Positions 9,481 through 20,435 of a stretch of DNA of 64,000 nucleotides are shown here, piece by piece (the first letter of the stretch is position 1; each line of letters starts with the position of its first letter). Source of the stretch: JAWKRB01 sp041389885 (GTDB taxonomy: Bacteria; Myxococcota_A; Polyangia; Polyangiales; Ga0077539); contig JAWKRB010000006.1 of NCBI GenBank assembly GCA_041389885.1, positions 1 through 64,000 of the forward strand, in the 5' to 3' direction. The position numbers and the translations under genes are program-made. The notes beneath the pieces were generated by a model. It was not told where the DNA came from. It made no database searches and was given only the letters and a program-made list of their open reading frames with translations.

Positions 9481-10347
9481 ATGAGCCCCCGTCACGCACC
9501 GATGCAGCGCCCGACCCCCGAACAACTCGCCCTGCTCTCGCCCGCGGAGCGCCGCTGGTTCCGCTTCGCCGACGCGATCAACCGTGACCCTCGACTGAAG
9601 GCGCCGGCCAACACGTTCCTCAAGGTCGTGGCGAAGAACTGGGTCTCGAAGTCGATCGGCAACCTCGCCCACTTCTACGGCCTGGAGCACCTGCGCGCCC
9701 TCCGCGCCGACCGCGGGGTCTTCGTCATCTCCAACCACCGGAGCTTCTTCGACTTCTACGCGATCTCGTCGGTGCTGCTCCGAGAGGTGCCCTCCATCGA
9801 GCGGATGTACTTCCCGGTCCGCGCGAACTTCTTCTACGAGTCGGCCCTGGGCAGCGCCGTGAACGGGCTGATGTCGGCCTGGGCGATGTATCCCCCCGTC
9901 ATGCGCGACGGCCCGAAGCGCGCCTTCAACGAGTACTCCGTGGCCTTCATCGAAGACGCCCTGGCGAAGCCGGGCACCTTCGTGGGCTTTCACCCCGAGG
10001 GCACCCGCGGCCGCGGCCCCGACCCCTACGAGCTGCTCCCGGCCAACATCGGCGCGGGCGCCATCGTGCACCGCGCGCGGCCCGTGGTGCTCCCGGTCTT
10101 CACGCTCGGGCTCATCAACGACCTGCCCCGGCAGGTGATCGGCAACTTCGACGGCACCGGCGCGCCCATCACCATGGTCTTCGGCGCGCCCCTCGATGTG
10201 CAGAGCTACCTCGACATGCCCGGCAAGCTCCGCACCTACAAGGCCCTCTCGGTCGCGATGCGCGACGAGCTCGTGCGGCTCTCCGGGGTCGAGCGCGAGC
10301 TCCGCGCCCGCGACGGGCTACCCGACCTCTCGCCGCCGTCGAAGTAG
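9481..10347 (+). CDS. 1-acyl-sn-glycerol-3-phosphate acyltransferase family protein (PlsC-like)
   Basis: The protein has 288 residues. It carries the LPLAT motifs in order: SNHRSFFDFY (HX4D, the catalytic His/Asp) near residue 85, FHPEGTRGRG (motif III, EGTR) near 172, and VVLPVFTLGL (motif IV-like) near 200. Such enzymes move an acyl chain from acyl-ACP or acyl-CoA onto lysophosphatidate or a related acceptor at the inner membrane. No strong transmembrane helix is seen, as in many peripheral family members. The start is the ATG at 9481; an ATG at 9502 is also possible. The 3' end overlaps the convergent FG-GAP gene by 30 bp. The substrate cannot be told from the sequence. Confidence 0.85.
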   Translation: MSPRHAPMQRPTPEQLALLSPAERRWFRFADAINRDPRLKAPANTFLKVVAKNWVSKSIGNLAHFYGLEHLRALRADRGVFVISNHRSFFDFYAISSVLLREVPSIERMYFPVRANFFYESALGSAVNGLMSAWAMYPPVMRDGPKRAFNEYSVAFIEDALAKPGTFVGFHPEGTRGRGPDPYELLPANIGAGAIVHRARPVVLPVFTLGLINDLPRQVIGNFDGTGAPITMVFGAPLDVQSYLDMPGKLRTYKALSVAMRDELVRLSGVERELRARDGLPDLSPPSK

Positions 10348-13300
10348 GGCGAGCGCGAGCAACCACCCCGCGCCGAGCGCGCGCGGGCCCCCCGTCGCGT
10401 GGCATCCGCAGTCGCGCGCCACGGTCGTGCGCTGCGAGGCGCCCGCGTCAGCGTCTCGCGGCGGCGCGTCGGTGAGCGTGAGCGTCGCGGTCGCGCGGCC
10501 CACGTGGCCGGCCCCGTCTTCGGCCTCGGCGACGACCGTGTAGACGCCCGGGGGGACGAGGAGACGGGTGTCGTCGGCGGCGCCAGTCCACGACGCGCGG
10601 GTGGTGCGCGTGGGCAGCGGGGTGCGCAGGGTCTCGTCGTCGAGCACCGCGAGGGTCGCGCCGTCCGCGCCTTGCACCTCGGCGTGCGCGCGAGCGAGAC
10701 CGGTGAGGTCCTCGAAGCGGATCTCGACCTCGGCGCGCTCCCCCGCGCGAGGCGAGAAGCTCGGGGTCAGCACGTCGATGCGCACCGTCGGCGGCGACGT
10801 GTCGACCACGGTGAACCCGTCTGACAGGGTCTCGGGACCGCTGCCCTGGTCTGAGACCGGAACGACGCCGACGCGGTACCGCCCGCCCGCGCGCAGGGGG
10901 AGGCCGTCGACGCGCGCCGAGGTGCCCGACACCTCGACGTAGTCGGGGAAGCGCACCGCCGTGCCCGACGCCGTGAGCACCCGCACGTGGTAGCGCGCCG
11001 CCCCTGGGACCTCGCTCCACCGCGCGAACACCACGCTCGACGACTCGACCTCGTCGACGTCGTCGGCGCCGCCCTCGCGGTCGAGGTCGAGCACCTCGCG
11101 CACCGCGGGGAGCGTGCGCGGACCGAGGGCGTACAGGTACCCGTCACCGACGCTCACGAGCACCTCGTCGACGCCGTCGCCGTCGGTGTCGCCCACCACG
11201 GGCTCGCCAACAGGGTAGCGAAAGTCCAACGCCCACCGGAGGGTGAGGGCGCAGGCGTCGAGGGCGTAGAGGTGACCGTCGGTGCTGCCCACCAGCAGCC
11301 CGGGCGCCCCCGATCCGTCGAGGTCCGCGACGGCGGTGACGTTGGCGAAGGCGCCCCCTCGCGTGCCCTCGGGGAGCGGGGCGCCGGCCGCGAAGGCCCT
11401 GCCGCCGGCGAGCACCACGCTCGCCACGACGGCCTCGCTCGCGGCGCCCCCGCCGCTCGGGAGCCGCGCCGGCTCGATCAGCCGAAGCTCCGACGTGCCG
11501 ATGGGAGACGCCGCCACGCGCCTCGCCTCTCCGCAGCGCACCAGCGCGCCGTAGGGGCTCGTGAAGCTCGCGAGGTCAGCCTCGCCGACGAGGGACAGGT
11601 CGGCGCGGAGGAGGCGGTCGGGGCGCGAGGCCGCCGAGGTGAAGACCTCCAGGCCCTGTCCGCGAAAGGGCGCGAGGATCTGCACGCTGTACGGGGCGTT
11701 GGGGCCCGTAGAGAGCACCCGCCCGTCGCCGCCGTCGACGAGGTGCATCACGGTCGCGGCGAAGACCAGGTCCTCGCCGCCGTCGCCGTTGAGGTCGCCC
11801 ACCGAGAGCTGCCCGAAGGCGCTGTTCGTGCCGCGGGTGAGGTCGTTCCACCGCAGCGCGCCGTCGCGGGCGCGGAGCACCACGGGACGCACCTGCACGT
11901 TGGGATCGCCCCGGAGCAGCGCGAGCTGCTGGCTCCCGTCCGCGAGTCGCAGCGGCAGCGCGTCGCCCACGATCGACGAGCCGCGGGGCGCGACGTCGCG
12001 CGCCGTCCACAGGGCCGAGCCGTCGCGGAGGTCGAGGCCGAGCACGTCGCGCCCTTCGAGCGCCGCGGCGTCGAGGTCGCCGTCTCCGTCGAGGTCGAGC
12101 AGGGCGGGGTACGCCGCGCGGGGGCGGCTCCAGCGCGCGCGCGGCGGCGCCGAGAGCGACGCGGCGCGGGCGTCGAGTCGCACCAGCGCGGGGCGCGCGT
12201 CGCGCACCAGGATCGCGGGCTCGCGCGCGGCGTCGAGGGCGGCGATCACGGGGGTGTGACCGAGCACGGCGCTGCCTGAGAAGTACCCGCCGACGCGCAT
12301 GCCGGGCACCGTGAACTCGGCGGTGACGATGCGGTTCGTCGAGGTCATCTCGCGGTCGAGGGCGAGGAGGTAGCCGTCCGAGGTGACGGCGACCGGCTGC
12401 GCGTAGGGGCGCGAGAGAGAGGCTCCCCACGAGGTCGTGAGCACGGTGGTGCCCGCGGGCGCGTCGAGTCGCCCGAGGCGGCGGAGCCCGTCGGCGCCGA
12501 CGTCCCAGGCCTCCAGGCTGGTGACCACGCGCTGCTCGGGGGGCAGGTCGGGGTCGAAGGGCGCGAGGATCAGCTCGGCGCCCGGGTCGTCGTCCAGCGC
12601 CACGAGGAGCGGGCCCACCGCGACGCGCTCACGCGCCGCGCGGTCGAGGTCGAGCGCGCGTGCAGGGCGCCGGCCCTCCACCGACCACCGCGGCGCCCAG
12701 GCGCCCGACTCCCACCGGAGGATCACCGTCGCCCGGTCGCCCTCGACGGTGATGGCCTCGGGGCGACCGTCGCCGTCGACGTCTCGAATCCCCACCAGCT
12801 CGGCGTCGGAGCGACGCGCGCGGAGGGCGCCGGTGCGCGCGTCGCGGGTCTCCAGCCCCCAGCGCCGCGCGACGCCGTCGTAGAATGAGAACGTGACCTC
12901 GGCCGCGCCGTCTCCGTCGAGGTCGCTCACGCTCAGGTCTTCGAAGCTCACCGAGCCCGTCGCGCGGTCGGGCCCGTTGGCCTCCCACAAGAGCCTGAGC
13001 GAGCGCCGCCCGGCCTCGACGACGTGGTCGAAGACCGCGACGCGCCGCGCGCCGAAGGGGGTCTGCCCCGCGGAGTACCCGTTGGTCACCACGACGAGCT
13101 CGAGGCCAGGGTCTCCGTCGACGTCGCGGAGCAGGGGCGTCGAGAAGGTGCCGAAGAGCCCCGAGGCCGGCGCGCGGAGGTCGATCGCGAGGCTCCCGGT
13201 GCGCCCGTCGAACACGCGCATGTGGTCGTGGCCGAGGGCCATCACCACCTCGGGCGCGCCGTCGCCGTCGAGGTCGCCGATGACATCGCCGACGGTGCCG

Positions 13301-13919
13301 CAGGCGTCTGGCAGGGGGGCGATGCGCCAGAGCTCTCGCGGGCTGGCGAGCCCGGGACCGAAGGAGAACGCCAGCGCGGCCACGGGGTTTCGCACGCACT
13401 GGCCGACGTAGAGCTCGTCCCGCCCGTCGCCGTCGAGGTCGCCGACGCGGAGCTGTCCGCCGAGCCCGCGGAGCGCCGCGGGCACCTCCCAGCGCACGCG
13501 CCCGTCGCCGCCGCTGAGCACCAGCACGTTGCCCCGGTCGGCCGTGACCACCACCTCGCGGGCGCCGTCTCCGTCGAGGTCGGTGATCGCCGAGAGCGTC
13601 CGGGCGTCGACGAGGGGCGACTCCACACCAGGGTGTCGTCGGCGTGCTTGGCGACGACGCGCCCGGCGGAGACGAAGACCACGTCGGTCACGCCGTCGCG
13701 GTCGATGTCGGTGAGCGCGTATTGCTGCGCGCCGAGGGCGCCGCCGAGGTAGTGCCGCCAGCGCACCGTCGCGGACGGGAGGTTCACGCGCCCGGCGCTG
13801 AGGCCGGTGCGCTGCGGGTCGTGCCGCGAGACCCGCCAGTCGTCGGCGCGCGTCGCTCGCGCGTAGAGCGCGAGGACGGTGAACGCCCACGCGTGCGTGG
13901 CTCGAGGTGGACGCGTCAT
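10318..13919 (-). CDS. FG-GAP/VCBS-repeat surface protein with MYXO-CTERM-like tail (frameshifted)
   Basis: The gene starts at the ATG at 13919 with a signal peptide (ATHAWAFTVLALYARATRAD). Many FG-GAP repeats with the Ca-binding signature DLDGDG follow (TDLDGDGAREVVV, GDLNGDGGEDLVF, GDTDGDGVDEVLV), forming beta-propellers. Then come a fibronectin/Ig-like region and a C-terminal PRALGAGWLLALALLRRRR preceded by DCGCHATG. That Cys-Gly-Cys plus hydrophobic helix plus Arg cluster is the MYXO-CTERM sorting pattern of myxobacteria, which implies processing and surface anchoring. A one-base shift near 13623 separates the first 100 residues from the rest. Total length is about 1200 residues. The ligand is unknown. 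It converges on plsC with a 30-bp overlap. Confidence 0.82.
13622..13625 (-). other. Probable frameshift site (one G missing)
   Basis: The N-terminal frame reads VVAKHADDTLVW and the C-terminal frame takes over with SPLVDARTLSAITDLDGDG. One extra G (TGGGAG instead of TGGAG on the coding strand) gives TLVWESPLVDARTL and restores a single open frame. Confidence 0.65.
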
Positions 13920-13965
13920 GTCGCGGTGAGAATGTACGCCCACGCGCGCGCAGACGGCGCGCTTC

Positions 13966-13995
13966 TTGAGCGCGAGCGGGTTCGCGGCCTACGAT
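13966..13995 (+). promoter_or_regulatory. Sigma70-like promoter of the ADP-ribosylglycohydrolase gene (leaderless geometry)
   Basis: TTGAGC (13966-13971), an 18-bp spacer and TACGAT (13990-13995) are followed by only 8 nt before the ATG at 14004. Transcription would start about 1-2 nt before the start codon. No Shine-Dalgarno sequence could fit, so the mRNA is predicted to be leaderless. Confidence 0.5.
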
Positions 13996-14003
13996 CCGCC
14001 GCC

Positions 14004-15134
14004 ATGGACGCGCTCGGCCGCTTTCGCGGCGCGATCCTGGGGCTCGCGGTCGGCGACGCGCTGGGACACCCGACAGAATTCATCTCAAACCTCGGGTCGA
14101 TCCGCGCCCGCTGGCCGCCGTACGGGGTCACGGGCTTCGAGGCGGCGGGACGTCATGCTCCGGGTACGTTCACCGACGACACACAGATGGCGATCGCGGT
14201 GGCGCGGGCCCTGTGCCGCGTGGGGCAGCGCGACCTCGACACCCTGATGCGGGTGATGGGCGCCGAGTTCGTCGCCTGGGCGAGCTCGCCCGAGAACAAC
14301 CGCGCGCCCGGCGGCACCTGCCTCGCGGGCTGCCGAAACCTCGCCCGCGGCGCTCCCTGGCGCGAGGCTGGGGTGCGGGGATCGAAGGGCTCGGGGGCGG
14401 CGATGCGGGCGGCGCCGGTCGGGCTCTACCACGCGGGCGACCTCGACGCGCTGGTGCGGGTGAGCGCGGCGCAGAGCGCGCTGACGCACGCCCACCCGAC
14501 GGGGGTCGCGAGCGGCGTCGCGGCGGCGGCGGCCATCGCGCACGCGCTCCGCGACGGGGCGGTGGTCGGGGTGTTCGAGTTCACCCGCGCCTGCCTCGCG
14601 CGGCTGACGCCCGCGATGCTCCTCGACGTCGGCTGCGACGAGGGCATGGTGAGCGCCCTCGGGGTGCGGGAGATGTCCGAGGCCCTCGACCGCGCCGAGG
14701 CCGCGCAGGAGCAAGACGCCGACGACGTCTGCGCGCTCCTCGGCGGCGCCTGGGTCGGCGAGGAGGCGGTCGGCGCCGCGCTCTGGTGCGTGCTGAAGTC
14801 GGGCGGTGACTTCTCGTCGGCGGTGCTCCGCGCGGCGAACAGCTCCGGAGACTCCGACTCCATCGGCTGCATCGCGGGCGCGATCGCGGGCGCGATCGGC
14901 GGCGTCGACGCGATCCCGCCCGTGTGGCGAGGCCAGGTCGAGAAGGCCGCCGCCCTCGACGCGCTGGCGACGGCGCTCTACGAGTCCTCGCGGGACCGGC
15001 GGAGCGTCGTGCTCGCGCCCGAGCTGGACTTCTTCGGCGCGGAGCGCTTCGGCGTACGCCCCGAGGATTTCGCGGAGGGCGAGCCCACCGAGGTGAACTT
15101 CAAGCGGAGCGACCTCCGCGGGCGCCGCGACTGA
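14004..15134 (+). CDS. ADP-ribosylglycohydrolase family protein
   Basis: The protein has 376 residues. The N-terminus RFRGAILGLAVGDALGHPTE and the following GTFTDDTQMAIAVARAL are the signature of DraG/ARH-type ADP-ribosylhydrolases; TDDT supplies metal-binding Thr/Asp residues. The C-terminal NSSGDSDSIGCIAGAIAGA carries the second metal-binding DxD-like motif. These di-Mg enzymes remove ADP-ribose from Arg or Ser side chains or from small ADP-ribosyl compounds. It ends 17 nt before ligA, so the two are probably one transcript. The start fits the promoter just upstream. The real substrate is unknown. Confidence 0.88.
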   Translation: MDALGRFRGAILGLAVGDALGHPTEFISNLGSIRARWPPYGVTGFEAAGRHAPGTFTDDTQMAIAVARALCRVGQRDLDTLMRVMGAEFVAWASSPENNRAPGGTCLAGCRNLARGAPWREAGVRGSKGSGAAMRAAPVGLYHAGDLDALVRVSAAQSALTHAHPTGVASGVAAAAAIAHALRDGAVVGVFEFTRACLARLTPAMLLDVGCDEGMVSALGVREMSEALDRAEAAQEQDADDVCALLGGAWVGEEAVGAALWCVLKSGGDFSSAVLRAANSSGDSDSIGCIAGAIAGAIGGVDAIPPVWRGQVEKAAALDALATALYESSRDRRSVVLAPELDFFGAERFGVRPEDFAEGEPTEVNFKRSDLRGRRD

Positions 15135-15151
15135 CGCGGGAGAGGTGAACG

Positions 15152-17557
<2,406 letters not shown>

Positions 17558-17591
17558 CGCGCCGAGCCTGGTCCCGCCGCGTGATCCGCGC

Positions 17592-17621
17592 TTGTTTTCA
17601 GCGGTGACGCTGCGGTACCTA
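17592..17621 (+). promoter_or_regulatory. Sigma70-like promoter of the pseudokinase gene
   Basis: TTGTTT (17592-17597), an 18-bp spacer and TACCTA (17616-17621) precede the ATG at 17632 by 10 nt. The local sequence is noticeably richer in T than its surroundings. The predicted leader is only a few bases. Confidence 0.42.
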
Positions 17622-17631
17622 TGAGGCCTGA

Positions 17632-20274
17632 ATGATCGCTGACGCGCCGCGGGTCGGCCGAGTCATCGCGGGTCGATACCGCGTCGAGGAGGCATGTGCG
17701 CAGGGTTCGGCGCCCTTCGCGGCGCGCGCCGTTCGCGTCGTCGACGGGGTCGACGTGCTGCTCTTCACCGCGCCGCCCTCGGTGGTCCGCGACGGAGGGG
17801 TGCAGCGCTTCACCGAGCTCGCGCGCCCCCTGCGCGGCTTCGCCGAGGGGCTGTGGATGATGGTCCTCGACGAGGGGGTCGACGCCGACGGCTCGCCCTT
17901 CCTCGCGACCTCGTACTGGAGCCGCGAGACCGTCGAGCAGCGCGTGCTCCGCGCGGGCGCGATCAACGCGTCGGTGGCGGCCGAGGTCGCGGTCGACGTC
18001 CTCGGCGCGCTCGGCGCGCTCCACGCGCGCGACATGGCCCACCGGGGCCTCTCCCCCGAAGACGTGCTGCTGGTCATGGGCGAAGACGGGGCGCTGCACG
18101 GCCACGTCCTCGCCGGGGGCCTGCTGCGCGCGCTCGCGTGCGGCGCGAGGGCGGGAGAGAGCGTGGTCCGGGCGGCCTGCGCGGCGCCCGAGCAGCACCG
18201 CGGCGAGCTGGGAGGGCCCGAGGCCGACGTGTGGGCCGTGGGCGTGACGCTCTACCGAATGCTCACGGCGTCGCTGCCCTTCCCGGGCACGACGACCGAA
18301 GAGGTCGTGCTGGCGGCGGCGACGCAAGACTTCACGCCGCTCCCTTCGCGGCTCCCCGACGGCTTCGCGCGGGTGATCGCCAGGGCGCTCTCGAAGCGCG
18401 CCCCCGCGCGGTACCCCGACGCGCGGGCGATGCGCGACGACCTGCTGAAGGCCCTGGTCGAGGCCGGGCTGCGCGAGCACCCCGGCGCCGCCCCCTCGCA
18501 GCGCCCGGCGACCGTCGACGACCCCGAAGACGACGCGGGCGACCTCGACGCGCTGATCGAGCTCGCGAAGGTGCCGTCGAAGCGTCCGTCGATGGCGCCC
18601 CCGAGCGCCGCCGGGCTCTCTCGCCCGCCGCTCTCCCTCGGTCCTCCGAGGAGCCTGAGCCCCCAGGCGCCCTCGAGGGACCCCGTGGCCGCGAGCGGTC
18701 CCGCGCCGGCGAGCTTCGACCTCGACTCGGTGCAGCCGCCTCCCACGGGGGCGCAGGTCGAGATTCCGCGCCCGGCGCCGGTCCCGAACATTCCTGTGGC
18801 GCCCTCGTCGCCCGCGCCCGCGTTCAGCGCGCGGGAGAGCTCGGTCGCGGTGAGCAAGCCGCGTCCCTCTCGCACCTTCGAGCCTCCCCCCAAGCCCAAG
18901 GGCGGGACCATCAGCGCCGGCTCCGCGCTGCTCGTGGTGATCGCCGTGACGGCGGGCGCGGGCTACCTCAGCCGCGACTTCCTCCGCCGCACCTTCTCCC
19001 CCAGCCCCACGGGGCTGGGCGACCTCGAGGTGCCCTCCGAGCCGTCGACGCGCGTCGACGGAGCGGTCGACGCCGCCGTCGCCGTCCAAGACGTCGCCGC
19101 GGCTGACGCCGAGCCCGAGACCCCGTCGGGGCCCTTTCAGCCTCGGGTCGAGACGCAGTCCCCGGCGGAGTTCGGCGAGCAGCTCCGGGTGCCCCTGCCG
19201 CCGGGGCTGAGCTCGCTCCAGCGGCACCAGTTCGTGACGCACGTGACCTCGGCTCCGCCCAACCTCGCGGCGACGGTGGGGGGCTTCGCGAGCTGCGTCG
19301 ACGGGCGGGTGTTTCTGCACCCTGGCGGCGTGAACGGCGCGCTCCGGGAGGGCGCCGCGGGCGCGCGCTGCGAGGGCGTAGACCTCGCCCTCACCGAAGA
19401 CCTCGACGGAGACGGCCGCGGCGACGTGATCGCCATCGACGCCCGCCGGGGCGCCGTGCTCGTCGTGGGGTCGCGCAGGATGAGGGTCGAGCGGAGCCTC
19501 GCCCTGCCCGACGCCTGGGCGATCACCGCGGGGCTGAGCTTCGAGGTCGGGCGCCGACGCGAGCCCGCGGCGGTGGTGTACACCGCGGGCGATGGCGTGC
19601 TCCCGACGCTCGTCGCGGTGGGGCTCCGCAGCGGCAGGGTCTTCTGGCGGGCCGACCCCGCGCTGCACGTGGGCGCGCCCGGCGACTACGGCCTCAGCGT
19701 GGCGGGCGACCTCGATCGAGACGGCGCGCCCGACGTGGTCGTCGGACTGCTGCGAGAGGGGAGGCACTGCGTGACGGTGCTCTCGGGAGCCACCGGGGTG
19801 CCGGTCTGGCGCCAGCCGCGGTGCACGCGGGAGGTCGGCGCGCAGTACCTCTCCGCGGGGCCCGACCTCGACGACGACCACCGCGGAGAGATCGCCCTGG
19901 GCAGCGCCTTCGGCCACCGGTTGACGGTGCTGTCTGGCGCCGACGGCGCGGAGATGGTGTCGGCGCCCCCGGCGACGGAGGCCGCGACGCTCTCGCTGGG
20001 GCAGGGGATGCTGATGACCCCCGACCTCGCGCGCGATGGATTCCCCGACCTCGTCGCGCCCACCTCGGAGGGGAACGCCTCGGTGGTCGTGGTGTACTCC
20101 GCCAACGACGGGCACCGGCAGGGCGCGATCCCTGTTTCGTATGATGGCGCCCCTGTGTCTATTTCGCAGATTCGAATTCAATACCTCGAGAATTTTGTGT
20201 TTGACGGCTCCCGCTCGCTCCTGGTCGCGACGCCTGGCGGGTTGCAGATCTTCGGCGCCTCGCCGCGCTCCTGA
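17632..20274 (+). CDS. Transmembrane Ser/Thr pseudokinase with periplasmic FG-GAP propeller
   Basis: The protein has 880 residues. Residues 1-280 have the Ser/Thr kinase fold: GRYRVEEA, an APE-like AAPEQHRGE and ADVWAVGVTLYRMLT. The catalytic residues are missing. The VAIK lysine region reads DGVDVLLF, HRD..K..N is HRGLSPED, and DFG is absent (VLAGGLLRA). A Pro-rich linker leads to one transmembrane helix (SAGSALLVVIAVTAGAGYL, about 428-446). The C-terminal part is an FG-GAP propeller with DLDGDGRGDVI and DLDRDGAPDVV. This is the layout of a PknB-type receptor in which the kinase has become a binding module. It probably passes an extracytoplasmic signal to a cytoplasmic partner (inference). 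The last codons are unusually AT-rich. Confidence 0.82.
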   Translation: MIADAPRVGRVIAGRYRVEEACAQGSAPFAARAVRVVDGVDVLLFTAPPSVVRDGGVQRFTELARPLRGFAEGLWMMVLDEGVDADGSPFLATSYWSRETVEQRVLRAGAINASVAAEVAVDVLGALGALHARDMAHRGLSPEDVLLVMGEDGALHGHVLAGGLLRALACGARAGESVVRAACAAPEQHRGELGGPEADVWAVGVTLYRMLTASLPFPGTTTEEVVLAAATQDFTPLPSRLPDGFARVIARALSKRAPARYPDARAMRDDLLKALVEAGLREHPGAAPSQRPATVDDPEDDAGDLDALIELAKVPSKRPSMAPPSAAGLSRPPLSLGPPRSLSPQAPSRDPVAASGPAPASFDLDSVQPPPTGAQVEIPRPAPVPNIPVAPSSPAPAFSARESSVAVSKPRPSRTFEPPPKPKGGTISAGSALLVVIAVTAGAGYLSRDFLRRTFSPSPTGLGDLEVPSEPSTRVDGAVDAAVAVQDVAAADAEPETPSGPFQPRVETQSPAEFGEQLRVPLPPGLSSLQRHQFVTHVTSAPPNLAATVGGFASCVDGRVFLHPGGVNGALREGAAGARCEGVDLALTEDLDGDGRGDVIAIDARRGAVLVVGSRRMRVERSLALPDAWAITAGLSFEVGRRREPAAVVYTAGDGVLPTLVAVGLRSGRVFWRADPALHVGAPGDYGLSVAGDLDRDGAPDVVVGLLREGRHCVTVLSGATGVPVWRQPRCTREVGAQYLSAGPDLDDDHRGEIALGSAFGHRLTVLSGADGAEMVSAPPATEAATLSLGQGMLMTPDLARDGFPDLVAPTSEGNASVVVVYSANDGHRQGAIPVSYDGAPVSISQIRIQYLENFVFDGSRSLLVATPGGLQIFGASPRS
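20152..20212 (+). other. AT-rich codon patch at the 3' end of the pseudokinase gene
   Basis: About 20 codons here use A/T third positions (att, cga, att, caa, aat, ttt) although the rest of the window almost never does. The patch is still in frame and encodes SISQIRIQYLENFVF. It lies 220-280 bp before the SNF2 gene and may hold a control element or reflect structure-driven codon choice. Confidence 0.5.
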
Positions 20275-20435
20275 TCCGCTGCGGGTCGAGAAGCGCGGGG
20301 GGCTCTGCACGCGGATCGCGACTCGTGCTAACAGAGGGCAGCGCAAGGCGCGCCCCTTCCACAGCGCAGTGTCCAGATGGACGATCGCTGGGAGGTGGAG
20401 ACGCGCGACGGTTGAACGCGGGGCGGGAGCCCACG

